Part shown: positions 41,019-52,828 of the stretch, in pieces
How positions within the stretch are numbered: the stretch's first letter is position 1
Layout of the letters: the number at the start of each line of letters is the position of its first letter
Assembly: GCF_000411475.1 (NCBI RefSeq)
Contig: NZ_KE150464.1
Span: forward strand, 682,001 to 746,000
Source of the DNA: Streptococcus sp. HPH0090
Lineage (GTDB): Bacteria; Bacillota; Bacilli; Lactobacillales; Streptococcaceae
Direction: 5' to 3'
DNA length: 64,000 nt
Translations under genes and position numbers: made by a program
Notes under the pieces: model-generated
Told to the model about the DNA's origin: nothing
Seen by the model: only the letters and a program-made list of their open reading frames with translations
Databases searched by the model: none

Positions 41019-44000
41019 TTAGTCTTCACGTCTTTTTGATTTTGCAACCAAACCAAGTCCTACTAGACCAAGTGCCGCACCAAGAGCAGCCACTCCAGCT
41101 GTAGATTGCTCACCTGTATTTGGCAACTCACGTCCCTTAGGTTTTTCAGGGGTTGGTGGTGTTACTGGTGTTGGTGGAGTTGGTGGTGTTACTGGTGGTG
41201 TCGGAGGTGTTACCTTGTTATTAAACTCAGTATCTTCCGGCATTTGTGTAGTAAGAGTCAATACCTTACCTTCTTTAGTTACAGTAACTCCAACTGTAGC
41301 AACCATCTTGTCGTATTCGACGCCAGCTTCTGTACCTTGTACTTCTTCTACGTGATAGATATATGTACCTTCTTCGCCACGTTTGAATTCAAGAGCTGAG
41401 AACTTGATCTTACCTTCAGCATCATTGCTTACAGTTTCAATCACATTTCCATCCTTGTCTTTCAGTACAAAAGTAAACTCACCAGCCTTAAGTGCACGAC
41501 CTTCCAATTTCTTAGTGAAGTTGAATTCAACTTTAACTGGAATATTTACAACACGTTTTTCAGTTGGTTTTTCTGGTTTTTCAACTGATTTCTTAGTTGG
41601 ATCGTATTGGTGAACGATTTGAGAAGCTGTATTTTCAATATCTACACCTTCCTTAGCAGTATCCTTGATTCGTGCAAGAATATCAAACTTGTAGTAACGT
41701 CCAAATGCTAATTTAGCAGTGTCGATTACTTGTGTATTCTCTGCATCTCCAAGTGACTTAGTCAATTCAGCCTTAGATGTAGCAGTAATGACACCATCCA
41801 CAATTGAGATATCAAACTTAGCGGTTACATCTTCACCAGTTACTGAATCGTAAGCTTTAATATCAGCTACATTAACATCCAAGTTTTCACTGTCATATTT
41901 ATCTGTAATTCCAACAGATTGAATATTGTGAGCTTCTGTAAATTTAGTTGTATCCAACCATACTTGGTAAACAACCTTATCACCTTTATGGAGTGTTTTA
42001 GTATTGATATTTTGAGCTTCATTATTATCAGCTTTGTCCGCATATGGATCTTTGTTGGTATCAGCTACTTTATCAGTCAACTCTTTATCATCATCCAAAA
42101 GTTTAGTTCCAGTAATGTCAAATTTCTCTTCGTTAAGAATGTATTTCTCTGGGTTAAACTCAGGAGTTTCTGGAGGAGTCACAGTGTTATTGAACTCTTT
42201 GTCTGGAGCGTCAGTCACTGTCTTCACAAGTGCTTTAGCTTTTCCATCGTGTTCAACTTCTACTGTGATTTCAGCCTTCATTGTATCGTAAGTAACTGTT
42301 CCGTCTGTTCCAGCTACTTCTTCTACAGTGTACTTGTGAGTTCCAACTTGGGCTTTCGTGAATTCAAGTGTAGCGAATTTCACCTTACCATCTTTGTCGT
42401 TCTGAACTGTTTCGATTTCAGTACCTTCAGAGTCTTTCAATACGAAGCTGAACTCACCAGCTTTCAATTCACGGCCTTCGAGTTTCTTAGTGAAGTTGAA
42501 TTCAACTTCAATTGGAACTGAGTTGACACGTTTTTCAGTTGGTTTTTCTGGTTTTTCAACTTTCTTCGTAGTTGGGTTGTAGTAGTTTACGATTTGCGCT
42601 GCGGTATTTTCGATATCTACTCCACCTGCAACGTCTGCTTTAACAGTGGCTGGGATATCAAATTTATAGTAGCGACCAAACTCGAATTTAGTTGTGTCGA
42701 TGATTTGAGTGTTGTCAGCATCGCCAAGTGACTTGGTGAAGCCAGCTTTAAGAGTTGCAGTCATCACACCATTTTCAACCTTGATGTCGAACTTATCTGT
42801 CACATCTGCACCAGTTACTGAATCGTAAGCCTTGATAGCTGAAGCGTCTACATCAACCTTAGTTTCATCGAAGTCATCTGTGATACTTACTGATTGGATG
42901 TTATCCTTGTTGTTTGCGTCGAACTTAGTAGTGTCCAACCATACTTGGTAGTAGACCTTATCACCACGTTTAACAGTCTTAGTATTGATGTTTTCTGCTT
43001 CGTTGTTTGAAGTTCCATCTACATATGGATCTGTATTTGTTTCACCATATTTATCAGTCAACTCTACATCATCATCAAGAAGCTTGTTATCAGTGATTGA
43101 GAATTTAGCTGTATTCAATACGTATTTCTCTGGTTGGAACTTAGGCTCTTCTGGAGGAGTCACGACGTTATTGAATTCTTTATCTGGAGCGTCAGTCACT
43201 GTCTTCACAAGTGCTTTAGCTGTACCGTCGTAAGAAATTTCAACTGTAATCTCAGCTTTCATTGTATCGTAAGTAACTGTTCCGTCTGTTCCAGCTACTT
43301 CTTCTACAGTGTACTTGTGAGTTCCTTCGTCACCCTTCATGAATGATAATGGTTCAAATTTCACTTTACCATCTTTATCATTCTTGACAGTTTCGATTTC
43401 GTTGCCTTCTGAATCCTTCAATACGAAGCTGAATTCGCCAGCTTTCAACTCACGGCCTTCCAATTTCTTAGTGAAATTGAATTCGATGTCGATTGGAACT
43501 GAGTTGACACGTTTTTCAGTTGGTTTAACTGGTTTTTCAACTTTCTTAGTTGATGGATTGTAATAATGTACCAACTGACTTGCAGTATTTTCAATATCAG
43601 CACCTGCTACAACAGAGTCTTTTACAGTGGCTGGGATATCGAATTTATAGTAACGACCAAACTCGAATTTAGTTGTGTCGATGATTTGTGTGTTGTCTGC
43701 ATCTCCAAGTGACTTGGTGAAACCATCTTTAAGTGTAGCCGTGATAATTCCATTTTCAACCTTGATATCAAACTTGTTAGTTACATCAGCACCAGTTACT
43801 GAATCGTAAGCTTTGATATCTGAAGCATTGACATCAACTTTTGTTTCGTCATAATCATCTGTGATGCCAACAGTTTGGATATTATCCTTGTTGTTTGTGT
43901 TAAATTTAGTTGTATCCAACCAAACTTGGTAAACAATGCGTTCACCTTTACGAACACCCAGTGTGTTGATGTTATGCTCTTCGTTATTATCATGTCTATC

Positions 44001-47000
44001 AGCATAAGGGTTGTTGTTTGTATCCGTTACTGAATCAGTTAGTTCTTTATCGTCATCTAATAATGAATCACCTTTAATATCAAAACCTTCTTGGTCCAAT
44101 ACATATTTCTTAGGTTGGAACTTAGGTTCTTCTGGAGGTGTTACAACGTTATTGAACTCTTTATCAGGAGCATCAGTCACATTTGCAACGATTGCTTTAG
44201 CAGTACCATCATGAGATACGCTTACTGTTACTGTAGCAACCATGTCATCGTATGTAACTGTTGAATCAGTACCTGGAACCTCTGAAACAGTATAAGTGTA
44301 GGTCTTACCAAGGTCATCTTTACCAAACTTAAGTGTCTTAAAGGTAATCTTACCTTCTGCATCATTCTTAACAGTCTCAATTTCAACATTGTCTTTCTTA
44401 AGAACAAAGCTAAATTCACCAGTTGCTAGAGTACGTCCTTCCAACTTCTTAGTAAACTTGAGATCAACTGTAATTGGTACAGTATTTACACGTTTTTGAG
44501 TTGGTTTTTCAGGTGTCTCTACAGATTTGCTTACTGGGTTATAGACATGAACGATTTGGTTGGCTTTGTTTTCAATATCTACTCCACCTTTAACATCTGA
44601 TTTAACAGTAGCTGGAATATCGAATTTATAGTAGCGACCAAATTCGAATTTAGTTGTGTCGATCACTTGAGTGTTATCTGCATCACCTAAAGACTTGTTC
44701 ATAGAAGCTTTAGAAGTAGCTGTGATGACACCATTTTCAACTTTAATATCAAACTTAGAAGTTACTTCTTCACCAGTTACACTGTCGTATGCTTTGATAT
44801 CAGCAGCGTTAACTGTTACTTTTTCAGCGTCATAAGTATCAGAAATACCAACAGATTGGATGTTGTTTCTATCTGTGAAGTTTCTAGTATCCAACCATAC
44901 TTGGTAAACTAATTTATCTCCACGTTCAACTGTTTTAGTATTGATATTTTCAGGTTCATTATTAGTAGTTTTATCAGCATACGGATCTGCATTGGTTTCA
45001 GTGTACTCATCCGTTAACTCGTTGTCATCATCTACTAATTTTGTACCAGTAATATCATATTTTTCTTTGTTAAGTACGAATTTTTCTGGTTGGAATTCAG
45101 GTGTTTCTGGAGGAGTAATCTTGTTGTTGAATACTTTATCTTCAGTACCATCAGTTGATGCACCGTTATCATCCACACCACCAGTAGAAACTACGTTCGT
45201 TACGGTTGTTAATGCATGACCTTTTTTAGAAACTTCTACAGTAATGGTAGCTTTCATAGCATCGTATACCATGCCAGCTTCTTTAGCTGCAGGGACAACT
45301 TCTTCAACAGTATAAGTATGAGTACCAACTTTAGTGTTGTCGAATGCGATTTCTGTGAAAGTTACAGTTCCATCGGCTTTGTTAGCTACAGTTTGAACTT
45401 CTTCACCATCAGAATTTTTAAGCACGAAGTTAAATTCGCCATCTTTAAGCTCACGTCCAGCCAATTTCTTAGTGAAGTCAAATTTAACTTTAACAGGAGC
45501 TACAACATAGTTGTTGAAGATCTTATCATCAGCACTTGTGCTAAATCCACCTTCTGAACTGTATTTAACGCTAGCTACTAAATCACCTTTAGAGTTTTCT
45601 GTTACAGTAACTGTCATTGTAACAGTCATTGCATCGTAGTCAACGTTCGCATCAGAGCCTTTTTGCTCAGTAATCTTGTATTTATAGGTACCAACTTTGT
45701 TAAAAGTAAGCTTGCTGAATGTCGCTTTGCCGTCCTTGTTTGTAACAGTTTCTTCGTGTTTATCAGGACTGCTCTTCTCTTCTGTTAACTTGAATGTGAA
45801 CTCGCCGTCTGTCAAGACACGTCCATCCAATTGTTTTTCAACTTCTGGAGTTACTTCAACTGGCTCTTGTTTTACATAGTAGTAAACAGTTGGTTTATAT
45901 GGTGTTAACGAGTTTAATAAGTCAACGTTTGTACCAATCTGTACATATGCACCATTTTCTAATTGACTATTAGGTGAAAGGTGTCCGATACCGTCTCCTA
46001 AAAATGGTACGAATACTGTTTTCTTGGGTGTATATCCAGCAGCAGTTTGGAAGTCAAATGGAACTTCTACTCCATTAGGATGGTTTACACCTTTATTATC
46101 AGTAAAAGCAATTGTGTTAAGAGGTGATTTCTTAACTACTAAATCTTCTTTATTGTAATCACCTGGTTTAATAGGTTTAGTTTCCGCTAGTAACATATAT
46201 CCATCAGTGCTTAATGTACCATCTGAACGTTTACTTTGTTGTTTTGGATCAAGTAGATAGACACGAATAACGACTGAACCGTCTTCACCTACGATTTCTT
46301 TAATACGTTTAATTCCTGCACGCTCAGCGTCCATGAATTTAGTACCAACTACGTAAGGACGACTTACAAAGCCAGTTGTCGAATCTGGATTTGCTGTTTG
46401 GTAAAGTTTGTATCCATCAAATTGACGCTCACCAGACGCTGTGAAATGTTGTCCTTCCATAGCTTTAGTTGCATATTTAGCTAAATCTACTTCTTTACCA
46501 TTTGGTACGTAGTCTTGAACAGTTTTATCTGTTTTATTAGCGTTAAATGTAGCATTATTTTTATCGACTACTCTATAGTAAGTCGGTTTTTCGACAAATT
46601 TTGGAATTTTAGCGTTTGAATCAGTAATTGTACGACCGTTATAAGCTGGTTCCACAACGTTAATAATATCAGTTGATGTACGAGCATTATAAACATCTGT
46701 ATATAATTTTTGTTCAGCTTCATTTTTTGGATTTACTAAAGCTTGAATACTTGCCCCAACTTCATAACCAAATTGAATGAATGGTTCGTCAGTTTTACCA
46801 GGTCCTGCTCCTAAACCTTTGTTGTAATCATATTTCACAGTTAATTGTCCATTAGAGGCAGCAGTTGTAGTTGTGAATTTTTGAATACCGCTTGACGCAG
46901 AAAGAGTTTTAGTTTCTACTACATTACCAGTAGTTTTATCGATTAATTCAACAGTTGTTTCTGTAGAATCATCAAATCTTTTATACGCACGTGTATAATA

Positions 47001-47681
47001 ATTTGTATTATATCGTTCATTAAAGCGAGTAAGGTCTATGATACTGTAAGTATACCAATCTCCTTCTTTTCTTGCATAACCAGAAGGAACAGTTTGTGAC
47101 ACAACCTTAGCTCCATTTGGATTTGTGATCGCAGGATCTACAGTTTCACCATCTTTTAGATATGTACTAACACTGACTGGTTTAGAGTTGTGATCTCCAG
47201 AAACTGCATCTTCCGTTGTAGCACGACGATTACGGACTTTAGGTTTATCACCTTCTGAAACAGCTGGCTTTGTTTCTTCAGCTTTTTCAACTGGCTTAGC
47301 GGTTTCTTTCTTAGCAATCTCAGTCTCTGTTGAAGCAGGTTTTACCTCTTCTGCTTTTTCTGAAGACACTGGTTCAGATTTAGCTTCTTCTGTTTTAGCT
47401 TCAGAAGCAGGTTTTACTTCTTCTGCCTTGTTCCCCTCAGCAAGCTCAGTTGTTGCAACATTTGCTACGACATCTTGTTCCTTTTTAGAGGAATCATCAC
47501 TGCTGACATCCTTTTTCACCAACTCAGTTTTTTCTTCAGAAGCTGGTTGTGTAGGGAGCTCAGATGCTTTAACTGCTCCACCATTTGCCATCATAAAGCT
47601 AAGAGTTGTCCCTAAAAATACTGATGCAACACCTACCTTATATTTACGCAAAGAAAAACGTTGTTGTTCTTTTCTTATCAT
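41019..47681 (-). CDS. Giant multi-domain LPXTG surface protein
   Basis: A 2220-residue wall-anchored fibrillar protein. A YSIRK-G/S signal (RFSLRKYKVGVASVFLG) is followed by a low-complexity region (about 45-160) and a unique N-terminal region (about 165-600). Six pilin isopeptide-linker-like domains follow (FTKKLEGRELKAGEFSFVLK type). Four SspB/AgI-II C-domain-like modules with YQVWLDT and KSLGDADNTQ alternate with them. A PT-rich linker, LPNTG and KRRED end it. Intramolecular isopeptide bonds would stiffen the stalk. The ribosome binding site is AAGGAG. Confidence 0.85.
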   Translation of the reverse strand: MIRKEQQRFSLRKYKVGVASVFLGTTLSFMMANGGAVKASELPTQPASEEKTELVKKDVSSDDSSKKEQDVVANVATTELAEGNKAEEVKPASEAKTEEAKSEPVSSEKAEEVKPASTETEIAKKETAKPVEKAEETKPAVSEGDKPKVRNRRATTEDAVSGDHNSKPVSVSTYLKDGETVDPAITNPNGAKVVSQTVPSGYARKEGDWYTYSIIDLTRFNERYNTNYYTRAYKRFDDSTETTVELIDKTTGNVVETKTLSASSGIQKFTTTTAASNGQLTVKYDYNKGLGAGPGKTDEPFIQFGYEVGASIQALVNPKNEAEQKLYTDVYNARTSTDIINVVEPAYNGRTITDSNAKIPKFVEKPTYYRVVDKNNATFNANKTDKTVQDYVPNGKEVDLAKYATKAMEGQHFTASGERQFDGYKLYQTANPDSTTGFVSRPYVVGTKFMDAERAGIKRIKEIVGEDGSVVIRVYLLDPKQQSKRSDGTLSTDGYMLLAETKPIKPGDYNKEDLVVKKSPLNTIAFTDNKGVNHPNGVEVPFDFQTAAGYTPKKTVFVPFLGDGIGHLSPNSQLENGAYVQIGTNVDLLNSLTPYKPTVYYYVKQEPVEVTPEVEKQLDGRVLTDGEFTFKLTEEKSSPDKHEETVTNKDGKATFSKLTFNKVGTYKYKITEQKGSDANVDYDAMTVTMTVTVTENSKGDLVASVKYSSEGGFSTSADDKIFNNYVVAPVKVKFDFTKKLAGRELKDGEFNFVLKNSDGEEVQTVANKADGTVTFTEIAFDNTKVGTHTYTVEEVVPAAKEAGMVYDAMKATITVEVSKKGHALTTVTNVVSTGGVDDNGASTDGTEDKVFNNKITPPETPEFQPEKFVLNKEKYDITGTKLVDDDNELTDEYTETNADPYADKTTNNEPENINTKTVERGDKLVYQVWLDTRNFTDRNNIQSVGISDTYDAEKVTVNAADIKAYDSVTGEEVTSKFDIKVENGVITATSKASMNKSLGDADNTQVIDTTKFEFGRYYKFDIPATVKSDVKGGVDIENKANQIVHVYNPVSKSVETPEKPTQKRVNTVPITVDLKFTKKLEGRTLATGEFSFVLKKDNVEIETVKNDAEGKITFKTLKFGKDDLGKTYTYTVSEVPGTDSTVTYDDMVATVTVSVSHDGTAKAIVANVTDAPDKEFNNVVTPPEEPKFQPKKYVLDQEGFDIKGDSLLDDDKELTDSVTDTNNNPYADRHDNNEEHNINTLGVRKGERIVYQVWLDTTKFNTNNKDNIQTVGITDDYDETKVDVNASDIKAYDSVTGADVTNKFDIKVENGIITATLKDGFTKSLGDADNTQIIDTTKFEFGRYYKFDIPATVKDSVVAGADIENTASQLVHYYNPSTKKVEKPVKPTEKRVNSVPIDIEFNFTKKLEGRELKAGEFSFVLKDSEGNEIETVKNDKDGKVKFEPLSFMKGDEGTHKYTVEEVAGTDGTVTYDTMKAEITVEISYDGTAKALVKTVTDAPDKEFNNVVTPPEEPKFQPEKYVLNTAKFSITDNKLLDDDVELTDKYGETNTDPYVDGTSNNEAENINTKTVKRGDKVYYQVWLDTTKFDANNKDNIQSVSITDDFDETKVDVDASAIKAYDSVTGADVTDKFDIKVENGVMTATLKAGFTKSLGDADNTQIIDTTKFEFGRYYKFDIPATVKADVAGGVDIENTAAQIVNYYNPTTKKVEKPEKPTEKRVNSVPIEVEFNFTKKLEGRELKAGEFSFVLKDSEGTEIETVQNDKDGKVKFATLEFTKAQVGTHKYTVEEVAGTDGTVTYDTMKAEITVEVEHDGKAKALVKTVTDAPDKEFNNTVTPPETPEFNPEKYILNEEKFDITGTKLLDDDKELTDKVADTNKDPYADKADNNEAQNINTKTLHKGDKVVYQVWLDTTKFTEAHNIQSVGITDKYDSENLDVNVADIKAYDSVTGEDVTAKFDISIVDGVITATSKAELTKSLGDAENTQVIDTAKLAFGRYYKFDILARIKDTAKEGVDIENTASQIVHQYDPTKKSVEKPEKPTEKRVVNIPVKVEFNFTKKLEGRALKAGEFTFVLKDKDGNVIETVSNDAEGKIKFSALEFKRGEEGTYIYHVEEVQGTEAGVEYDKMVATVGVTVTKEGKVLTLTTQMPEDTEFNNKVTPPTPPVTPPTPPTPVTPPTPEKPKGRELPNTGEQSTAGVAALGAALGLVGLGLVAKSKRRED
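41203..45109. repeat. Four tandem modules of about 980 bp inside the giant gene
   Basis: The GGAGG(A/T)GT... module start recurs at 41203, 42172, 43153, 44134 and 45109. The spacings are 969, 981, 981 and 975 bp, each an exact codon multiple. Middle copies share long near-identical stretches, which favours recombination. Confidence 0.85.
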
Positions 47682-48039
47682 ATGGATAAGTTCTCCTTTT
47701 ATATATTTTACTAACAGAAGGTAATATTTCTACAAATCTTGAACCTTATGCACAAAAATTATAACTAGATTTTACCCGCTTTAGCATTTCTATCATATCA
47801 AAAAATCAATATTAATTCAATTAATTATATGCTCCAGAGAACGCTTTCTAATCACTTTTAACAGTGTTTCTTAGCCTTTTATAATTTATAATATATATTT
47901 AAATGTATGTATAAAAAAAGCCTTATATACAAGATTTTTTTATTTAATAATCGTTTCATTTATTATATTTCTTTTTCTAAATATTTCGATTTGATTACAT
48001 TTTAAAGATTGTGAACACTGTAACGTATTTTCAGACTAA

Positions 48040-48070
48040 AAAAATGATTCCCTTACGAGAATCATTTTTT
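48040..48070 (-). terminator. Terminator of the pyrimidine operon (after carB)
   Basis: AAATGATTC/GAATCATTT arms, then a T-run on the minus strand, just after the carB stop. Confidence 0.85.
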
Positions 48071-48074
48071 AATC

Positions 48075-51000
48075 TTAGATAGCCTCAGTAACAAAACTTC
48101 TGCTTTCTAGTACTTTCAGCATGGCATCTGCCGTATCAAGAGCTGTAAAAAGTGGCACACCATGTTCGATAGCTGATCGACGGATTTGTTCACCGTCTTC
48201 ATCGGCTGTACGTTTGGTACCAACTGTATTGATAATGGCTTGGATTTTTCCTTTACGAACATAACTTGGAATATCATGTTCATCATCACCAATCTTACCA
48301 ACAAGTTGAGCCTGCAATCCATGACTTGCAAAGAACTCTGCAGTTCCTTGAGTCGCAAGGATTCCGTAGCCAATATTTTGGAAACGACGAGCCAATTCCA
48401 AGGCTTCTTCTTTTGCATCATCTGCAATTGTAAAGACAACATTCCCAAATGTTGGCAAGTGCAAATAAGAAGCTTCAAAGGCTTTGTATAACGCTTTTTC
48501 AAGAGTTGTATCAGAACCCATGACTTCCCCTGTTGACTTCATTTCAGGACCGAGCAAGCTATCTACTTTTGCTAGTTTGGTAAAGGAGAAGACTGGCGCC
48601 TTGATGTGAACGCGAGTGCTTTCTGGATAGAGTCCATCTTGGTAACCAAGTTCTTCAAGACTCTGACCGAGAATCAACTTAGTCGCTACCTGAGCCATAG
48701 GGATGTTGGTTACTTTAGAAAGGAATGGAACCGTACGACTAGCTCGTGGGTTGACTTCAATGACGTAGACTTTTTCATCCTTGATGACAAACTGGATATT
48801 CATCATTCCAAGGCAGTTAAGACCAATAGCTAAGCGTTTTGTGTAGTCCGCAATGGTTTCTTGGACTTTTTGAGATAAGGTTTGTGGAGGGTAAACAGCC
48901 ATGGAGTCCCCTGAGTGGACACCAGCACGTTCGATATGCTCCATGATACCAGGAATGAGTACATTTTTCCCATCTGAGATGGCGTCTACTTCACATTCCT
49001 GACCGACGATATATGAGTCTACAAGAACTGGATGGTCTGGACTAGCCTTAACAGCTGTACGCATATAAGAACGAAGGTCTTCTTCGTTTTCTACGATTTC
49101 CATAGCACGCCCACCCAAGACATAAGAAGGGCGAACGAGAACTGGGAAGCCAATCTTACGAGCTGCAAGCACAGCTTCTTCTTCATTTGTTGCTGTTTGT
49201 CCAGGTGGCTGAGGAATATCCAAGTCTTTGAGGGCTTGCTCGAAGAGGTCACGGTCTTCGGCACGGTCTAGGTCAGAAACTTGCGTCCCAAGGATAGTTA
49301 CACCAGCTTTTGCCAATGGTTCAGCAAGGTTGATGGCTGTTTGACCACCAAATTGAACGATAACACCTTTTGGTTGTTCAAGGTCAATAACATTCATGAC
49401 ATCTTCAAATGTCAATGGTTCAAAGTAAAGTTTGTCTGATACAGAGAAGTCTGTTGAAACTGTCTCTGGGTTTGAGTTCATGATGATGGCTTCGTAGCCA
49501 GCAGCTTGAATCGCCTTAACTGAGTGAACAGTTGCGTAGTCAAACTCAACCCCTTGACCGATACGGATTGGACCAGAACCAAGGACAAGTACAGATTCCT
49601 TATCTGACTTGATAGATTCATTTTCCCAACCATAAGTAGAATAGAAGTATGGAGTTTCTGATTCAAACTCTGCTGCACAAGTATCAACCATCTTGTAAAC
49701 TGGGACAATCTTGTTTTCCAAACGTAGTTGGCGAACTTGGTCAGCTGTAGTATTCCAGAGTTCAGCAATCTTACGATCTGAGAAACCATTGAGTTTTGCT
49801 GTTTTTAGGACTGCTAGATCTTGTGGATGAGAACCCAATTCTTGCTCAATCTCAAAGATATGCAAGAGTTTATCAAGATAGAAGATATCAATCTTAGTCA
49901 AGTCAGCAATCTCTTCTGGTGTATAACCACGACGAATGGCTTCAGATACGTAGAAAAGACGGTCATCTTGAGCTTTGACAACTTTTTCAATCAAGGCATC
50001 ATCTGAGACTTCTGCAAGTTCAGGCATTTCATTGTGGTGAACTCCAATTTCAAGAGAACGACAAGCCTTAAGAAGTGATTCCTCGATGTTACGACCGATA
50101 GCCATAACTTCTCCAGTTGCCTTCATCTGAGTACCAAGACGACGTTCACCCTTTTCAAACTTGTCAAATGGGAAGCGTGGAATCTTTGCAACCACATAGT
50201 CAAGGGCTGGTTCAAACATAGCATAAGTTGAACCTGTAACAGGGTTAATAACTTCATCCAAGGTCAACCCTACCGCAATCTTGGCAGCTAATTTAGCAAT
50301 TGGATAACCCGTCGCCTTAGAAGCAAGGGCTGACGAACGCGATACACGAGGATTTACTTCGATAACATAGTATTTGAAGCTATGCGGATCAAGTGCCAGC
50401 TGAACGTTACACCCACCTTCAATCTTGAGCGCACGAATAATGCTCAAACTAGCATCACGAAGCATTTGGTTTTCATAGTCGGACATGGTTTGTGCTGGAG
50501 CAAATACGATAGAGTCCCCTGTGTGAATCCCAACTGGGTCAAAGTTTTCCATGTTACAAACCACAAGGGCATTATCAGCTGAGTCACGCATGACTTCGTA
50601 CTCGATTTCCTTGAAACCAGCAATGGAACGTTCAATCAAACACTGGGTAACAGGTGATAACTTCAAACCATTTTCAGCAATTTCACGCAGTTCTTCCTCA
50701 TTGGCACACATACCACCACCGGTACCACCAAGAGTAAAGGCTGGACGCACAATGACTGGGTATCCAATAGTTGCTGCAAAAGCAACTGCTTCTTCAACTG
50801 TATTTACAATTTCAGATTCTGGAATCGGTTGGTTCAGTTCTTCCATCAACTGTTTAAAGAGATCACGGTCCTCAGCTTGATCAATGGCAGACAATTTAGT
50901 ACCGAGAAGTTCTACTCCAAGCTCATCTAAGATTCCGTTTTTAGACAATTCCATGGCCATGTTAAGCCCTGTTTGCCCTCCAAGTGTTGGAAGCAAAGCA

Positions 51001-51251
51001 TCTGGACGTTCCTTACGGAGAATACGAGTCACAAATTCAAGTGTGATTGGCTCAATGTAAACCTTGTCTGCAATTTCCTTATCAGTCATGATGGTTGCAG
51101 GGTTTGAGTTTACCAAGACAACCTCGTAACCTTCCTCTTTTAAGGACAAGCAAGCCTGGGTCCCAGCATAGTCAAACTCAGCAGCCTGACCAATAATAAT
51201 CGGACCAGAACCAATCACCATAATTTTTTTGATATCAGTACGTTTAGGCAT
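48075..51251 (-). CDS. carB: Carbamoyl-phosphate synthase large subunit
   Basis: A 1058-residue enzyme with two homologous ATP-grasp halves (opens [20 protein letters not shown], with a second [20 protein letters not shown] near 555) and a C-terminal allosteric domain. It makes carbamoyl phosphate with CarA for pyrimidines and arginine. The length is normal. It is downstream of carA but separated by a 448-base structured gap. Confidence 0.95.
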   Translation of the reverse strand: MPKRTDIKKIMVIGSGPIIIGQAAEFDYAGTQACLSLKEEGYEVVLVNSNPATIMTDKEIADKVYIEPITLEFVTRILRKERPDALLPTLGGQTGLNMAMELSKNGILDELGVELLGTKLSAIDQAEDRDLFKQLMEELNQPIPESEIVNTVEEAVAFAATIGYPVIVRPAFTLGGTGGGMCANEEELREIAENGLKLSPVTQCLIERSIAGFKEIEYEVMRDSADNALVVCNMENFDPVGIHTGDSIVFAPAQTMSDYENQMLRDASLSIIRALKIEGGCNVQLALDPHSFKYYVIEVNPRVSRSSALASKATGYPIAKLAAKIAVGLTLDEVINPVTGSTYAMFEPALDYVVAKIPRFPFDKFEKGERRLGTQMKATGEVMAIGRNIEESLLKACRSLEIGVHHNEMPELAEVSDDALIEKVVKAQDDRLFYVSEAIRRGYTPEEIADLTKIDIFYLDKLLHIFEIEQELGSHPQDLAVLKTAKLNGFSDRKIAELWNTTADQVRQLRLENKIVPVYKMVDTCAAEFESETPYFYSTYGWENESIKSDKESVLVLGSGPIRIGQGVEFDYATVHSVKAIQAAGYEAIIMNSNPETVSTDFSVSDKLYFEPLTFEDVMNVIDLEQPKGVIVQFGGQTAINLAEPLAKAGVTILGTQVSDLDRAEDRDLFEQALKDLDIPQPPGQTATNEEEAVLAARKIGFPVLVRPSYVLGGRAMEIVENEEDLRSYMRTAVKASPDHPVLVDSYIVGQECEVDAISDGKNVLIPGIMEHIERAGVHSGDSMAVYPPQTLSQKVQETIADYTKRLAIGLNCLGMMNIQFVIKDEKVYVIEVNPRASRTVPFLSKVTNIPMAQVATKLILGQSLEELGYQDGLYPESTRVHIKAPVFSFTKLAKVDSLLGPEMKSTGEVMGSDTTLEKALYKAFEASYLHLPTFGNVVFTIADDAKEEALELARRFQNIGYGILATQGTAEFFASHGLQAQLVGKIGDDEHDIPSYVRKGKIQAIINTVGTKRTADEDGEQIRRSAIEHGVPLFTALDTADAMLKVLESRSFVTEAI

Positions 51252-51699
51252 TTATAAGATATTAAGGGCGTCAAGCGGACAAAGCTAAAATAGGAGTTAT
51301 GACGAAGAACTCTCAGTTCTAGGAATAACTATCTTTTTAGCACCGTCCGTAGCCCGTATTCAGTTTAGTAAATACGGACCACCCTTCTCCTTTCTATTCG
51401 TCGCCTCACAGAGCGACATTAAATAAATTCTCCGACGATTTTTTAGCGAAACGATACTTTTCGGTAAAAAATCTAGTGCAGGAAGTTTTTAGTTCGCCCA
51501 ATAGCGACTAAAAGAAACGACCTGCCTTTCTATTCGTCGCCTCACAGAGCGACATTAAATAAGATACAAAGGACGAATAGAAAGCGATTGAATTTTAGGA
51601 AACCAAGGAAGGATTGACAATCCAAGTTGGTTTCTCTGAATTCCGAGCTTTCCGATCGTGTTCAGTTACATAAATTCTCCGACGATTTTACACTCGTCA
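51252..51699. repeat. Structured repeat-bearing gap between carA and carB
   Basis: No gene is visible. Two identical 37-bp copies, CTTTCTATTCGTCGCCTCAC..., lie at 51390-51426 and 51526-51562. Two 20-bp ATAAATTCTCCGACGATTTT copies are at 51423-51442 and 51670-51689. Hairpins include AGAACT/AGTTCT (51305-51320), CCGTATT/AATACGG (51354-51377), GCAGG/CCTGC around TTTTAGT/ACTAAAA (51478-51525), CTTTCTATTCGTC/GACGAATAGAAAG (51526-51584) and GAAACCAA/TTGGTTTC (51599-51634). A multi-hairpin mobile or RNA element is likely. Confidence 0.6.
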
Positions 51700-52779
51700 T
51701 TAATTTGTTTGTTTGAAGGCTTCCATCATCTCGATGAACTCGTCAAATAAATAATTTGCATCGTGTGGACCAGGAGCTGCGTCTGGGTGGAATTGTACAG
51801 AGAAACCTGGTTGGTATCTGTGACGTACACCTTCAACTGACTTGTCATTGATCTCTTCGTGGGTGATAATCAAGTGCTCTGGTAAATCCTCACGGCTAAC
51901 GGCGTAACCATGGTTTTGACTAGTAAAGTCCACGCGCCCAGTTGCAATTTCTCGAACTGCATGGTTAAAGCCACGGTGACCAAACTTCATCTTGTAAGTC
52001 TTTGCACCATTTGCCATTGCAAAGAGTTGGTGACCCATACAAATCCCAAAAATTGGAATCTTCCCTAGAATACCACGAATCATGTCGAGCGCTTCTGGAA
52101 CGTCTTCTGGGTTACCCGGACCATTTGACAACATAACTCCGTCTGGATTCAAATGTAGGATTTCCTCAGCAGTTGTTGTATATGGAACTACAGTTACGTT
52201 ACAATCGCGTTTAGATAGTTCTCGTAGAATTGAGTGTTTTAGTCCAAAATCAACAAGAACAACACTCAAGCCAACTCCTGGAGCTGGATAAGAAGTCTTG
52301 GTAGAAACTTGTCTGATATTATCAGTCGGTAAAACAGTCGCTTGAAGTTGATCAGCAACATGATCCATACTGTCTCCAGCATGTGTCAAGGTTGCTCGCA
52401 TGGTTCCATGTTTACGGATAATTTTTGTAAGAGCACGAGTATCAATCCCTGAAATACCAGGAATTTTCTTAGCTTTCAAGAATTCATCCAGCGTCATTTG
52501 ATTCCGCCAGTTACTTGCTCTACGTGCCTCTTCGAAGACTACAACACCCTTACAAGTAGGGCTGATAGATTCGTAATCATCACGGTTAATCCCATAATTC
52601 CCCACCAATGGATAAGTGAAGGTCAAAATTTGTCCATTATAAGACTGGTCTGTAATGGATTCTTGATAGCCTGTCATCCCTGTATTAAAGACGATTTCCC
52701 CTGTTACATCAATATCTGCACCGAAGGCTTTACCTTCAAAAACTGTGCCATCTTCTAAAACTAGAAGTCGTTTTGTCAT
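51700..52779 (-). CDS. carA: Carbamoyl-phosphate synthase small subunit
   Basis: A 359-residue subunit that hydrolyses glutamine and feeds ammonia to CarB. It has an N-terminal small domain and a C-terminal class I glutamine amidotransferase domain with [10 protein letters not shown] (nucleophile Cys) and the HPDAAPGP end (His region). It is third in the pyrR-pyrB-carA-carB operon, 49 bases after pyrB. Confidence 0.95.
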   Translation of the reverse strand: MTKRLLVLEDGTVFEGKAFGADIDVTGEIVFNTGMTGYQESITDQSYNGQILTFTYPLVGNYGINRDDYESISPTCKGVVVFEEARRASNWRNQMTLDEFLKAKKIPGISGIDTRALTKIIRKHGTMRATLTHAGDSMDHVADQLQATVLPTDNIRQVSTKTSYPAPGVGLSVVLVDFGLKHSILRELSKRDCNVTVVPYTTTAEEILHLNPDGVMLSNGPGNPEDVPEALDMIRGILGKIPIFGICMGHQLFAMANGAKTYKMKFGHRGFNHAVREIATGRVDFTSQNHGYAVSREDLPEHLIITHEEINDKSVEGVRHRYQPGFSVQFHPDAAPGPHDANYLFDEFIEMMEAFKQTN

Positions 52780-52828
52780 ATTCTCACCTCTCGTGGACGC
52801 TCACTGGCGTCTTTTAACGTTTTGTGTC

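Noticed and set aside
41919..42521. 200-codon plus-strand frame
   Set aside because: Antisense shadow of the giant repeat protein; composition (Phe, Ser, Cys rich) is not protein-like.
47820..47960. AT-rich stretch upstream of the giant gene with two GGCTT-like motifs
   Set aside because: No clear stem or motif beyond AT-richness.
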